Under the pieces are notes generated by a model, which was not told where the DNA came from, did no database searches, and saw nothing but the letters and a program-made list of their open reading frames with translations. A stretch of 27,792 bases of DNA from CAZTGZ01 sp044339595 (GTDB taxonomy: Bacteria; Bacteroidota; Bacteroidia; NS11-12g; UBA9320). The stretch covers positions 1 through 27,792 of the forward strand of contig JBIIVF010000015.1 of the NCBI GenBank assembly GCA_044339595.1, written 5' to 3'. Below are positions 7,110 to 14,993 of the stretch, piece by piece. The stretch's first letter is position 1. Every line of letters begins with the position of its first letter. The translations under genes and the position numbers were made by a program.

Positions 7110-9908
7110 TTATAGTAATGTTATCTGATCTCCTGTGGTAAATGTTTTATTATTCAATGGATCGGAGTCTGTTTTTTTATCCTTTATTTTTGGTTTTTCC
7201 TCCAATGAAGTTGTTTTATGCTCAACCGGTTTTGATTTTTCTGCAGTGGGTTTCGTTTTTACCGGGGTGGCTTTTTTAATCGGTGGGACAGTAGATTCAT
7301 CATCGGGATCTTCAGAATCGGGCGGGTCCTTCAATTCAGTATCGTCCGAATCTTCGTCATTAGGATCTGTATTTATAATTTCTTCTTCCTCATATTCTAT
7401 CACACTTTTTTCTTCCAGAACCTTTATCTTTATAAACCTATCGTAGGTCAATTTGTTACCAATACTCTTCCAACCCTTCACATCAATGAATTCTGATAAG
7501 TCGATTTCGGTGACTGTTTTTTCACCATTCTTTTTTTCTACGTATAGTTCGATGACCGGTTTTGACCACAGAAACGTGTGAATAATCTTGTTTCCTTTCC
7601 CTTCGGTGATGTATAAGAAACGTTTATTAATTGTGGTAGTCTCTATTTTAAATCGCTTCACATAATAAGATTTTTGAGATTCATCGTAGTAAATAGTTGA
7701 GACTACTTCATTGGGATTATATTTTTTGATGATGAGAATGTCTTTAGTCTCGAAATGATTTGTCAATTCGTGATCGGTGAGTTCATATTCTCCGTTCTGA
7801 TAGACGACTAAAATTTTATCATCTGTATTAAAGTTACCAAGTATTTCGCCATGACCATCAATGTTCAGGCGACCGATAGATCGATCGAACCAGATATCCC
7901 TTCCACCAATGGTCGATTTGCCCTTTTCTTTCAATTCAACCTTTCTGATACGGTATTTTGTAACAAGGTTACCCATTGAATTCCTACCTCTAATAGATAG
8001 ACTTGCAAATGGGAAATCGAAGACCTTAATTCTGGCTCTGGCAAGACCATGCAAGAAAATGGTAACAATTTCGGCCTCTCCATTAGGGTTGGCGCTAAAC
8101 CAAATCAACTTAGAGTTCGGAGTACCTAGAGTAATGTCGTATTCGCGGTCTCGGGTCACAGAAGTTACTGCGAATCGTTTGCCCATTAATTTCTGTGATT
8201 TACCATCCAGATACATCACATTATAAATCATGCGCTGGTCATTTTTACGCCAAACCGCAACATATTCGATGTTCTTTCCGAAAAACGCTTTTTCTGATAC
8301 TTTGCTGATTTGATATTTACCATCTTTTCTGATAACAATGATGTCATCAATATCTGAGCAATCGCAGATATAGGTGTCTTTTTTCAAACCATATCCAACA
8401 AAACCTTCTTCAAAATTTGCATAGAGCTTTTCACTGGCTACAGCCACGATATTGGCATTAATTCCGCCGAACTTTCTTTCTTCTGTAAGGCGGTCTCTGC
8501 CTTTGCCGTATTTGTCGAGCAGATTTTTGAAATAAGCAATGGCATAATCATTCAGGTTTTCGAGATGATGGTTTACCTCTTTGAGTTGATCTTCAATGCC
8601 ATGCAACAATTCATCTGCTTTAAAGGCATCAAATTTTGAAATCCTTTTGATGCGTATTTCGGTCAGTTTATTGATATCTTCAGTGGTAACCGGGCGTTTT
8701 AGCAGGACTTTAAAGGGTTCCAAACCGCTGTCGATGGTTTGAATAATTTCTTCCCAAGTTTCACATTCTTCAATATTTCGATAGATGCGCTCTTCAATGA
8801 ATATTTTTTCGAGAGAACTAAAATGCCATTTTTCTTCGAGTTCGTTCTTTTTAATGAGCAGCTCCTGATTGAGTAAATCGACCGTTTTTCGAGTCGAAAT
8901 ATTCAAGATGTCATTCACACCGAGAAAGTGAGGTTTATTATCGATGATGATACAGGCATTCGGAGAAATACTCAATTCACAATCCGTGAATGCATAGAGT
9001 GCATCGATGGTTTTATCAGGAGAGATGCCCGGGGCGAGTTGTATCTCTATTTCAACATCTCTGGCGGTATTATCTATGACCTTTTTGATTTTGATCTTAC
9101 CTTTTTCGTTAGCCTTCAAAATCGAATCAATGAGGTTTCCGGTGGTGGTACCAAAAGGAATCTCTTTTATGAGAAGGGTCTTTTTGTCTTTTTCTTCAAT
9201 CTTTGCACGAACTTTAACCCTTCCGCCTCGTTTTCCTTCATTGTAATCGGAAAAATCTGCGAAACCACCCGTTGGAAAGTCCGGTTTTATTTCCGGACTT
9301 TTGCCTTTCAGAATATCAATCGAAGCTTTAATTAATTCTTGAAAGTTGTGGGGGAGGATTTTAGTGGAAAGACCTACAGCAATACCTTCAACACCTTGTG
9401 CCAATACCAATGGAAACTTAACCGGCAAAGTAACCGGTTCTTTTTTTCTACCGTCGTATGAACTCTGCCAAAACGTTGTTTCATGGTTAAAAAGAACCTC
9501 GAGGGCAAATTTTGTAAGTCTTGCTTCGATATACCTGGGAGCAGCAGCGCCGTCTCCGGTTCTGATGTCCCCCCAGTTTCCCTGAGTATCAATTAAAAGG
9601 TCTTTTTGACCCATATTTACCACGGCATCACCGATGGCGGCATCACCATGCGGGTGATATTGCATGGTATGTCCTATGAGATTAGCAACCTTGTTGAATC
9701 GGCCGTCATCGAGCTCCTTCATAGAATACAAAATTCTTCGTTGTACCGGTTTTAATCCATCTTCAATGGCAGGAACAGCGCGCTCCAAGATTACATAGGA
9801 GGCATAATCTAAAAACCAGTCTTCATACATACCCGAAACAGCCCTTTGGGTTACACCATTGGGGATTTCGTTTAATTCGGATTCTTGTGATTCGTTCAAT
9901 TCGTCCAT
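7110..9908 (-). CDS. parC: DNA topoisomerase IV subunit A (ParC; GyrA family)
   Basis: Type IIA topoisomerase DNA-cleavage subunit, 932 residues, acting with ParE to unlink daughter chromosomes. QRRIL (56-60), YHPHGDAAIGD (84-94) and AAAPRYIEARL (121-131) are the cleavage-domain motifs, with catalytic Tyr at Y126 following R125. The C-terminal beta-pinwheel occupies about 520-830; no GyrA-box is seen, which with the ParE partner favours Topo IV over gyrase. The last 100 residues are a disordered-looking acidic stretch (about 835-872), a Lys/Pro/Thr-rich stretch, and the terminus GDQITLL. The serine that is commonly the quinolone-resistance position (S80 of E. coli ParC) aligns with A90. ATG 9908 overlaps the parE stop as TAATG. 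Confidence 0.93.
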   Translation of the reverse strand: MDELNESQESELNEIPNGVTQRAVSGMYEDWFLDYASYVILERAVPAIEDGLKPVQRRILYSMKELDDGRFNKVANLIGHTMQYHPHGDAAIGDAVVNMGQKDLLIDTQGNWGDIRTGDGAAAPRYIEARLTKFALEVLFNHETTFWQSSYDGRKKEPVTLPVKFPLVLAQGVEGIAVGLSTKILPHNFQELIKASIDILKGKSPEIKPDFPTGGFADFSDYNEGKRGGRVKVRAKIEEKDKKTLLIKEIPFGTTTGNLIDSILKANEKGKIKIKKVIDNTARDVEIEIQLAPGISPDKTIDALYAFTDCELSISPNACIIIDNKPHFLGVNDILNISTRKTVDLLNQELLIKKNELEEKWHFSSLEKIFIEERIYRNIEECETWEEIIQTIDSGLEPFKVLLKRPVTTEDINKLTEIRIKRISKFDAFKADELLHGIEDQLKEVNHHLENLNDYAIAYFKNLLDKYGKGRDRLTEERKFGGINANIVAVASEKLYANFEEGFVGYGLKKDTYICDCSDIDDIIVIRKDGKYQISKVSEKAFFGKNIEYVAVWRKNDQRMIYNVMYLDGKSQKLMGKRFAVTSVTRDREYDITLGTPNSKLIWFSANPNGEAEIVTIFLHGLARARIKVFDFPFASLSIRGRNSMGNLVTKYRIRKVELKEKGKSTIGGRDIWFDRSIGRLNIDGHGEILGNFNTDDKILVVYQNGEYELTDHELTNHFETKDILIIKKYNPNEVVSTIYYDESQKSYYVKRFKIETTTINKRFLYITEGKGNKIIHTFLWSKPVIELYVEKKNGEKTVTEIDLSEFIDVKGWKSIGNKLTYDRFIKIKVLEEKSVIEYEEEEIINTDPNDEDSDDTELKDPPDSEDPDDESTVPPIKKATPVKTKPTAEKSKPVEHKTTSLEEKPKIKDKKTDSDPLNNKTFTTGDQITLL

Positions 9909-11779
9909 TATGCGGCTTCTTCAGCGTCAGTTTCTTCTTTGGTAAGAGCCAGGTCAAGCTCAACCTTTAAGTTATTTATGATAAATTCTTGCCTTTCAGG
10001 GGTATTTTTACCCATGTAGTAATCCAATATTTTCGGTATAGAGGTATCTGTCTTTAAAATGATGGGTTCCAGGCGAATGTCTTCACCAATAAAATTACCG
10101 AATTCATCGGGTGAAATTTCTCCCAATCCTTTAAATCGGGTGATTTCAGGTTTTGAACCTAATTTTTGAATGGCCGCCTTCTTTTCTTCTTCGGAATAGC
10201 AATAAATCGTTTCCTTTTTGTTTCTCACCCTGAATAGGGGCGTGTCGAGAATATACAAATGACCGGATCTAACGAGGTCAGGAAAAAATTGAAGAAAAAA
10301 TGTCAAAAGCAACAAACGGATATGCATCCCATCCACATCGGCGTCGGTGGCAATTACAATGCGATTGAATCGAAGGTTTTCCAGATCCTCTTCAATATCC
10401 AGAGCGTGTTGCAATAAGTTAAACTCCTCGTTTTCGTACACCACCTTTTTGGTTAATCCATAACAATTTAGTGGCTTCCCCCTTAAGCTAAATACTGCTT
10501 GGGTTTCAACACGCCTGGATTTGGTTATGGAACCGCTGGCAGAATCCCCCTCGGTTATGAATAAAGTCGTTTCAAATCTATCTTCCATTTCATCGGTGAA
10601 ATGAATCCGGCAATCGCGTAGTTTTTTATTGTGAATATTGGCTTTCTTAGCCCGGTCTTTGGCCAGTTTACGAATACCGGCCATGTCTTTTCTCTCTTTT
10701 TCAGACTGATTGATTCGCTTTAATAAGGCCTCTGCTATATCCGGATTTTTGTGGAGGTAATTGTCGAGATTGGTTTTGATGAAATCTGCGATAAATGACT
10801 TTACAGATGGTCCATCCGGACCTATGTCATTCGACCCAAGCTTTGTTTTAGTTTGAGATTCGAAAACAGGCTCTTGAACCCTAATGGAAACGGCTGCAAT
10901 GATGGCTGAACGAATATCTGAAGGTTCAAAATTCTTCTTGTAGAAATCTCTCAGTGTTTTAACGATAGATTCCTTAAAAGCATTGAGGTGCGTACCGCCT
11001 TGGGTGGTATGCTGACCGTTTACGAATGAATAATACTCTTCACCGTAAGTATTGTTGTGAGAAAATGCGATTTCAATGTCTTCACCTTTCAAGTGAATGG
11101 CCGGGTAACGAAATTGCTCTTCTTCACATTTATGATGCAAAAGATCGAGTAAACCATCTTTTGAAAAGTATTTTTTACCATTAAAATAAACGCTTAATCC
11201 CTTGTTGAGAAAGGCATAATTCCATAGTTGCTCCTCGATGAATTCATAAATGAATTTGAAATGTTTAAAAATGCTTTCATCAGGAATAAACTCAATGTAG
11301 GTTCCATCTTTATCGGTGGTTTCCAGGTCTTGATCTTCTGTAAGTATTCCTTTTTCAAATTTAGCAACCTTAGATTTTCCTTCGCGAAAAGACTGTACTT
11401 TGAAGTAACTGCTCAAGGCATTAACGGCTTTAGTGCCGACGCCGTTCAAACCCACGGATTTTTGAAAGGCTTTTGAGTCATACTTTCCACCTGTATTGAT
11501 TTTGCTGACACAGTCAATCACTTTCCCCAGGGGAATGCCTCGACCAAAGTCACGAACACTCACTATTTTGTCGTCAATTTTTATGTCAATCCGGTTGCCG
11601 TGACCCATCACAAACTCATCGATTGAGTTGTCAATAATTTCTTTTACAAGTACATAAATTCCGTCATCAGCCGCTGCACCGTTTCCCAACTTTCCTATAT
11701 ACATACCGGGTCTCAGCCGTATGTGTTCTCTCCAGTCTAGAGATTTAATACTGTCTTCTGAATAAATCGGATTGGCCAT
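9908..11779 (-). CDS. parE: DNA topoisomerase IV subunit B (ParE; GyrB family)
   Basis: ATPase subunit of the type IIA enzyme, 623 residues. The GHKL ATP site shows E47-I-I-D-N51, DFGRGIP (77-83) and GLNGVGTKAVNALS (110-123). QTKTKLGS (309-316) is the conserved transducer loop. The TOPRIM domain has EGDSAS (410-415) and DADVDG (479-484) for Mg. The C-terminal segment RFKGLGE and QEFIINNLKVE is as in ParE; there is no extra insertion as in proteobacterial GyrB, and length matches Bacteroidota ParE. It heads the run parE-parC-AlkB-like-EamA. No clear -33/-7 pair is visible in the 109-base gap upstream, but a near-perfect palindrome lies 13-30 bases before the start. Confidence 0.94.
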   Translation of the reverse strand: MANPIYSEDSIKSLDWREHIRLRPGMYIGKLGNGAAADDGIYVLVKEIIDNSIDEFVMGHGNRIDIKIDDKIVSVRDFGRGIPLGKVIDCVSKINTGGKYDSKAFQKSVGLNGVGTKAVNALSSYFKVQSFREGKSKVAKFEKGILTEDQDLETTDKDGTYIEFIPDESIFKHFKFIYEFIEEQLWNYAFLNKGLSVYFNGKKYFSKDGLLDLLHHKCEEEQFRYPAIHLKGEDIEIAFSHNNTYGEEYYSFVNGQHTTQGGTHLNAFKESIVKTLRDFYKKNFEPSDIRSAIIAAVSIRVQEPVFESQTKTKLGSNDIGPDGPSVKSFIADFIKTNLDNYLHKNPDIAEALLKRINQSEKERKDMAGIRKLAKDRAKKANIHNKKLRDCRIHFTDEMEDRFETTLFITEGDSASGSITKSRRVETQAVFSLRGKPLNCYGLTKKVVYENEEFNLLQHALDIEEDLENLRFNRIVIATDADVDGMHIRLLLLTFFLQFFPDLVRSGHLYILDTPLFRVRNKKETIYCYSEEEKKAAIQKLGSKPEITRFKGLGEISPDEFGNFIGEDIRLEPIILKTDTSIPKILDYYMGKNTPERQEFIINNLKVELDLALTKEETDAEEAA

Positions 11780-11792
11780 ATTCTATTTGACT

Positions 11793-11810
11793 GATTGGTT
11801 TAAATCAATC
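11793..11810. repeat. 18-base near-perfect palindrome before parE
   Basis: GATTGGTTTAAATCAATC is symmetric apart from one G/T pair, and is centred about 22 bases upstream of the parE ATG. It may be an operator or a short mRNA hairpin in the leader. A weak -7-like TATCTTCG lies just upstream of it on the minus strand. Function is inferred from position only. Confidence 0.3.
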
Positions 11811-11888
11811 TTCGAAGATAAGAAAATCGTCGAGGCCTAAAGGAGAACATTTATTAACAGGATGTGGGTAATCCTGAACGCTAGAAGG

Positions 11889-13022
11889 CTAGGTGCCATA
11901 TTTTCTTTTTGGAGCGCTATTGGCGCCAGGAGCAGGGGTTTCCTGAACTTCACCCGCTTTCAATTTGTCATTTTTTTGAACGCCACTCAATACCTCTGCA
12001 TTGATACCATCCGAAAGACCTATTTTAATAGGTACTCTTTCAAACACTTGAGGTTTTTTTTCCAATTCCACGAAAGTCTCTTTTCCTTCATAAATAACCA
12101 AGCCTTCAGGAATCGCCAACACTTTATCTCTTCTATCTAATACAATATCGGCGTTAGCACTGTAACCTGCTCGAAGAAAAACATCTGATTTTACAACAAT
12201 GGCTGCTTTGATTTTAAATTTTATAGCACCTTGATCTACAATGCCTTTAGGAGCAATGTATTCAAGTTTTGCCTTAACGACACTTTTTTCTATGGCGCCG
12301 ATATTCAGCAATAATTCCATGCCGGGTTTTAATTTGGCCACCTCTGATTCATCCACATTGCCTTCAAAAATCATTTCATTCATATCTGCCACAAATGCAA
12401 TGGTTGTTCCAGCGTTAAAATTGTTGGCCTCTATAACAGAATTTCCAACTTCTACCGGAATATCGAGCACCATACCACTTACTGTAGACCGAATGAGTGT
12501 GTTGTTGGTGGCAGCAGAAGAAGTGGCTCCTTCGCGAATGATTTGAAGATTTTCTTTGGCAGCTTGAAGTTCTTCCTTTGCATTTTTTAGAGATATTTCA
12601 AATCGCTGATACTCTGCTTTTGAAATAACCCCTTTTTGAAAGAGTGGGGCATTGCGATCAAATTCGCGCTGCGCATCTTCTAGGGTAATTTTAGCTCTGT
12701 TTAAACGGTTCTCCGCATTACTTAAGCTGAGCATATTGGGGATGACGCGAATGCGGGCAACAGGATCTCCTTTTTTGATGGCTTTTCCTGCTTCCGTATA
12801 AAGTTCATCGATGATTCCACTGACTTGTGGCTTTATTTCAATTTCATTCCTGGGAATCACAGAACCCGTAGCAACGGTCTTCTTAATGATATCGGTAATT
12901 AAGGGAGAGTCTACTTTGTATACAACTGGCTTCGCCTGCGATTTCTTGTATAAAAACCAGAAAGTCCAAATAAACAGGAATACAAATCCGAAGATTAAAA
13001 GAATTTTAAAAAACTTTTTCAT
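11889..13022 (-). CDS. Efflux periplasmic adaptor subunit (HlyD/MacA-like membrane fusion protein)
   Basis: A 377-residue adaptor that would bridge an inner-membrane ABC or RND pump and an outer-membrane channel. A short basic N-terminus and one membrane anchor (about residues 5-26) place the rest in the periplasm. EIKPQVSGIIDELYTEAGKAIKKGDPVARI (about 62-91) is the first lipoyl half-motif, an alpha-helical hairpin rich in Glu, Lys and Ala spans about 100-165, and the second half-motif STVSGMVLDIPVEVGNSV follows at about 180-197. Beta-barrel and membrane-proximal domains complete it, ending in a Pro/Ala-rich tail. Closest in layout to MacA-type adaptors. Its usual partners, a MacB-like ABC permease and a TolC-like protein, are absent on both sides: parE lies downstream and a stress protein upstream. 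Confidence 0.9.
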   Translation of the reverse strand: MKKFFKILLIFGFVFLFIWTFWFLYKKSQAKPVVYKVDSPLITDIIKKTVATGSVIPRNEIEIKPQVSGIIDELYTEAGKAIKKGDPVARIRVIPNMLSLSNAENRLNRAKITLEDAQREFDRNAPLFQKGVISKAEYQRFEISLKNAKEELQAAKENLQIIREGATSSAATNNTLIRSTVSGMVLDIPVEVGNSVIEANNFNAGTTIAFVADMNEMIFEGNVDESEVAKLKPGMELLLNIGAIEKSVVKAKLEYIAPKGIVDQGAIKFKIKAAIVVKSDVFLRAGYSANADIVLDRRDKVLAIPEGLVIYEGKETFVELEKKPQVFERVPIKIGLSDGINAEVLSGVQKNDKLKAGEVQETPAPGANSAPKRKYGT

Positions 13023-13056
13023 GTGTGTGTCTGATCTGACTGATCATTAAAATGTC

Positions 13057-13105
13057 AGCCCGACAAAGTTTGAAATAAGGAAGCAATAAACAGAGGATTC
13101 GGGCT
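13057..13105. repeat. Inverted repeat AGCCCGA/TCGGGCT between the usp and adaptor genes
   Basis: Seven-base arms at 13057-13063 and 13099-13105 are separated by 35 bases, in the 127-base gap between the stress-protein stop and the adaptor start. It lacks a U-tract, so it is not a classical terminator. It may be a leader structure or chance. Confidence 0.2.
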
Positions 13106-13149
13106 AACAATCGATTAACCTGAATCGAATTTCTATCAATGACCGAATA

Positions 13150-14040
13150 TTAATAGAAGCCGTCGGTTCCGAAGAACTTATAAGTCTCTTTTGGCAAGAT
13201 GCACATCACCGGAACATTGCTTCGGTTTATCACCTGTTGAGATTGTGAACCGATAAAGAAATCTGTTAAACCGGTTTCTTGTTGTGCCATGATGAGAATC
13301 AAATCTGCATCTATTTCTTCTGAATAGCGAATGGTATCATCGCCAATATGTCCCGGATAATCTTTTCCTTCTGTAATTTTAGAGATCCATTTTACGCCAT
13401 TTTCTTCCAAAATATTTTCTATTTGACGCATACTGGCATTGATTCGATTGCGTAAAAATTCATCTCCTTCTGATTCTGCGATCACATGCACTTCAGAATT
13501 GTATTTTTTGGCTAAATGAATAGCCATACCTACTTTTTGCTTGGTCTCTTTGGTGAGGTCAATAGGGAGCACAATTTTGAGATATTCAGGACGTTTTGGT
13601 GACCGTTTTACCACCACAACCGGCACATGGGCACCTGTTATAACTTTGGAAACTGTACTTCCCAATATCTTTTCAATGCCCGCTTCTCCATTAGAACCCA
13701 TCACAATGGCGTCGCATTTTACATTTTCAGCCGTTTCTACAATCACTTTATGGGGCTTACCCTCCTTAATCATTTTATTAATTTTGATATTTGGGTATTG
13801 AATATTCAAATCACGGATTAAGTCGTCGAGCTTCTTGTTCGTGCCTTCATACAATAATTCCTTGTTGGTTTTATCGATAAAAGAGAATAAGCCTCCAGTA
13901 TCAAGAATATGCAGCAAGGTAATCGAATCATTAAATAGATTTGCCATTTTAGCACCATGAAACAAAGCATGTTTACTGAGGTCAGAAAAATCTACCGGAA
14001 CTAAAACGTTGTGATCCTGAGGAGTTTCAATTGAATTCAT
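13150..14040 (-). CDS. Universal stress protein with two UspA domains
   Basis: A 296-residue cytoplasmic protein made of two tandem UspA domains. Domain 1 (about 9-148) starts with NVLVPVDFSDLSKHAL and ends with MGSNGEAGIEKILGSTVSKVI and VPVVVVKR, a near-match to the ATP-binding G-x2-G-x9-G-S/T motif but with one residue fewer in the long gap. Domain 2 (about 156-288) ends in GLTDFFIGSQSQQVINRSNVPVMCI and lacks the first glycine pair, so nucleotide binding there is doubtful. Such tandem proteins are common in Bacteroidota and respond to starvation or stress, but the molecular role is not defined. It is transcribed divergently from the nucleoside phosphorylase gene and precedes the efflux adaptor by 127 bases. 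Confidence 0.92.
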   Translation of the reverse strand: MNSIETPQDHNVLVPVDFSDLSKHALFHGAKMANLFNDSITLLHILDTGGLFSFIDKTNKELLYEGTNKKLDDLIRDLNIQYPNIKINKMIKEGKPHKVIVETAENVKCDAIVMGSNGEAGIEKILGSTVSKVITGAHVPVVVVKRSPKRPEYLKIVLPIDLTKETKQKVGMAIHLAKKYNSEVHVIAESEGDEFLRNRINASMRQIENILEENGVKWISKITEGKDYPGHIGDDTIRYSEEIDADLILIMAQQETGLTDFFIGSQSQQVINRSNVPVMCILPKETYKFFGTDGFY

Positions 14041-14096
14041 AAGAGTTGGTTTAAATAAATAGGTCGCTTAAGAGATGGTCTTGTATTAATTTGCGT

Positions 14097-14104
14097 CAAA
14101 GTTA
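14097..14104 (-). promoter_or_regulatory. Candidate -7 element for the universal stress gene
   Basis: Minus-strand TAACTTTG matches TAnnTTTG and lies 56 bases before the usp start, in the 77-base divergent gap. No TTG is present at the expected -33 distance, so a partner factor or chance match is possible. Confidence 0.4.
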
Positions 14105-14117
14105 ACGTTTTATTGTT

Positions 14118-14993
14118 TTGGAAAGAATAACTGAATCTGAATTAATCTTGAACGAAAATGGCAGTGTTTATCACTTGAACCTGCTGCCGGGCGACATTTG
14201 TAGCAATATTATCACCGTTGGCGACCCTGAACGAGTTGAACGCGTAGCAGCTTTTTTTGACTCAATTCGGATAAAACGAAAAAATAGGGAATTTGAAACT
14301 ATTACCGGATTTTTGAATGGGGTAGAACTAACCGTCATCTCTACCGGTATAGGCACCACCAACATAGATATCGTGCTCAATGAGCTCGATGCTTTGGTCA
14401 ACATCGACCTGGCTACGCGGCGTTTAAAAGAGGATCACACTTCTCTCAATTTCTTTAGATTGGGTACAAGTGGATCTATTCAATCAGATTTAACCTTAGG
14501 AAGTCTGCTGATATCTCAAAAATCTGTAGCCTTAGAAGGGATATTTCATTATTACAAAGAGGCAGATGCGCTGGTTTGTGAAAAATGGGATGGACTTGAT
14601 GAGCTGAATCATGGCCTAAAATCGTATGTTTTTCAGGCGGATGCGCAACTATTGTCGAGGTTTGAAAAATTAGGACTACTTGGAATCACTGCCACTTTGG
14701 GTGGATTTTATGCACCACAAGGAAGGAGCATTCGCATTGGAAGTACAGCAAAAGAATGGTTGCATCAATTGAGTGATTTCAGACATAATGATCAGCGAAT
14801 TACCAATATTGAAATGGAAACAGCCGGACTCTATGGATTCGCCAAAATGCTCGGTCACAAAGCGATTTCTATCAATGCTATTTTGGCCAATCGATTGGAT
14901 GGGGAATTTGCACCGAATCCAAATTCAATTATAGATGACATGATTAAAAAGTTCCTTCAAATTATAACCAATGTTGATTCTTCAAGTCGCTAA
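14118..14993 (+). CDS. Nucleoside phosphorylase (uridine phosphorylase-like)
   Basis: A 291-residue cytoplasmic enzyme of the PNP/UDP phosphorylase family, which splits nucleosides with phosphate into base and ribose-1-phosphate. VGDPERV (34-40) forms the phosphate-binding loop, STGIGTTN (75-82) and GTSGSI (116-121) are core motifs, and EMETAGLYG (232-240) carries the ribose-binding Glu-Met-Glu. The family opening xxIxESELILNxxGSxYHLNL is matched from residue 4, so I accept the TTG start at 14118; the only upstream in-frame alternative before a stop is an ATT. Base specificity is not certain, although the opening is like Bacteroidota proteins called uridine phosphorylase. The next gene starts 23 bases before its stop. 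Confidence 0.88.
   Translation: MERITESELILNENGSVYHLNLLPGDICSNIITVGDPERVERVAAFFDSIRIKRKNREFETITGFLNGVELTVISTGIGTTNIDIVLNELDALVNIDLATRRLKEDHTSLNFFRLGTSGSIQSDLTLGSLLISQKSVALEGIFHYYKEADALVCEKWDGLDELNHGLKSYVFQADAQLLSRFEKLGLLGITATLGGFYAPQGRSIRIGSTAKEWLHQLSDFRHNDQRITNIEMETAGLYGFAKMLGHKAISINAILANRLDGEFAPNPNSIIDDMIKKFLQIITNVDSSSR

Noticed and set aside
8928..9335. 135-codon plus-strand frame, with others at 7135-7446 and 7861-8226
   Set aside because: All are antisense to parC in conserved topoisomerase sequence and have no promoter or recognisable domain.
7110..11779. Assignment of the topoisomerase pair as GyrB/GyrA
   Set aside because: ParE length without insert, absence of a GyrA-box in subunit A and the adjacent pair order favour Topo IV; some databases use the mixed name, and only the whole genome can settle it.
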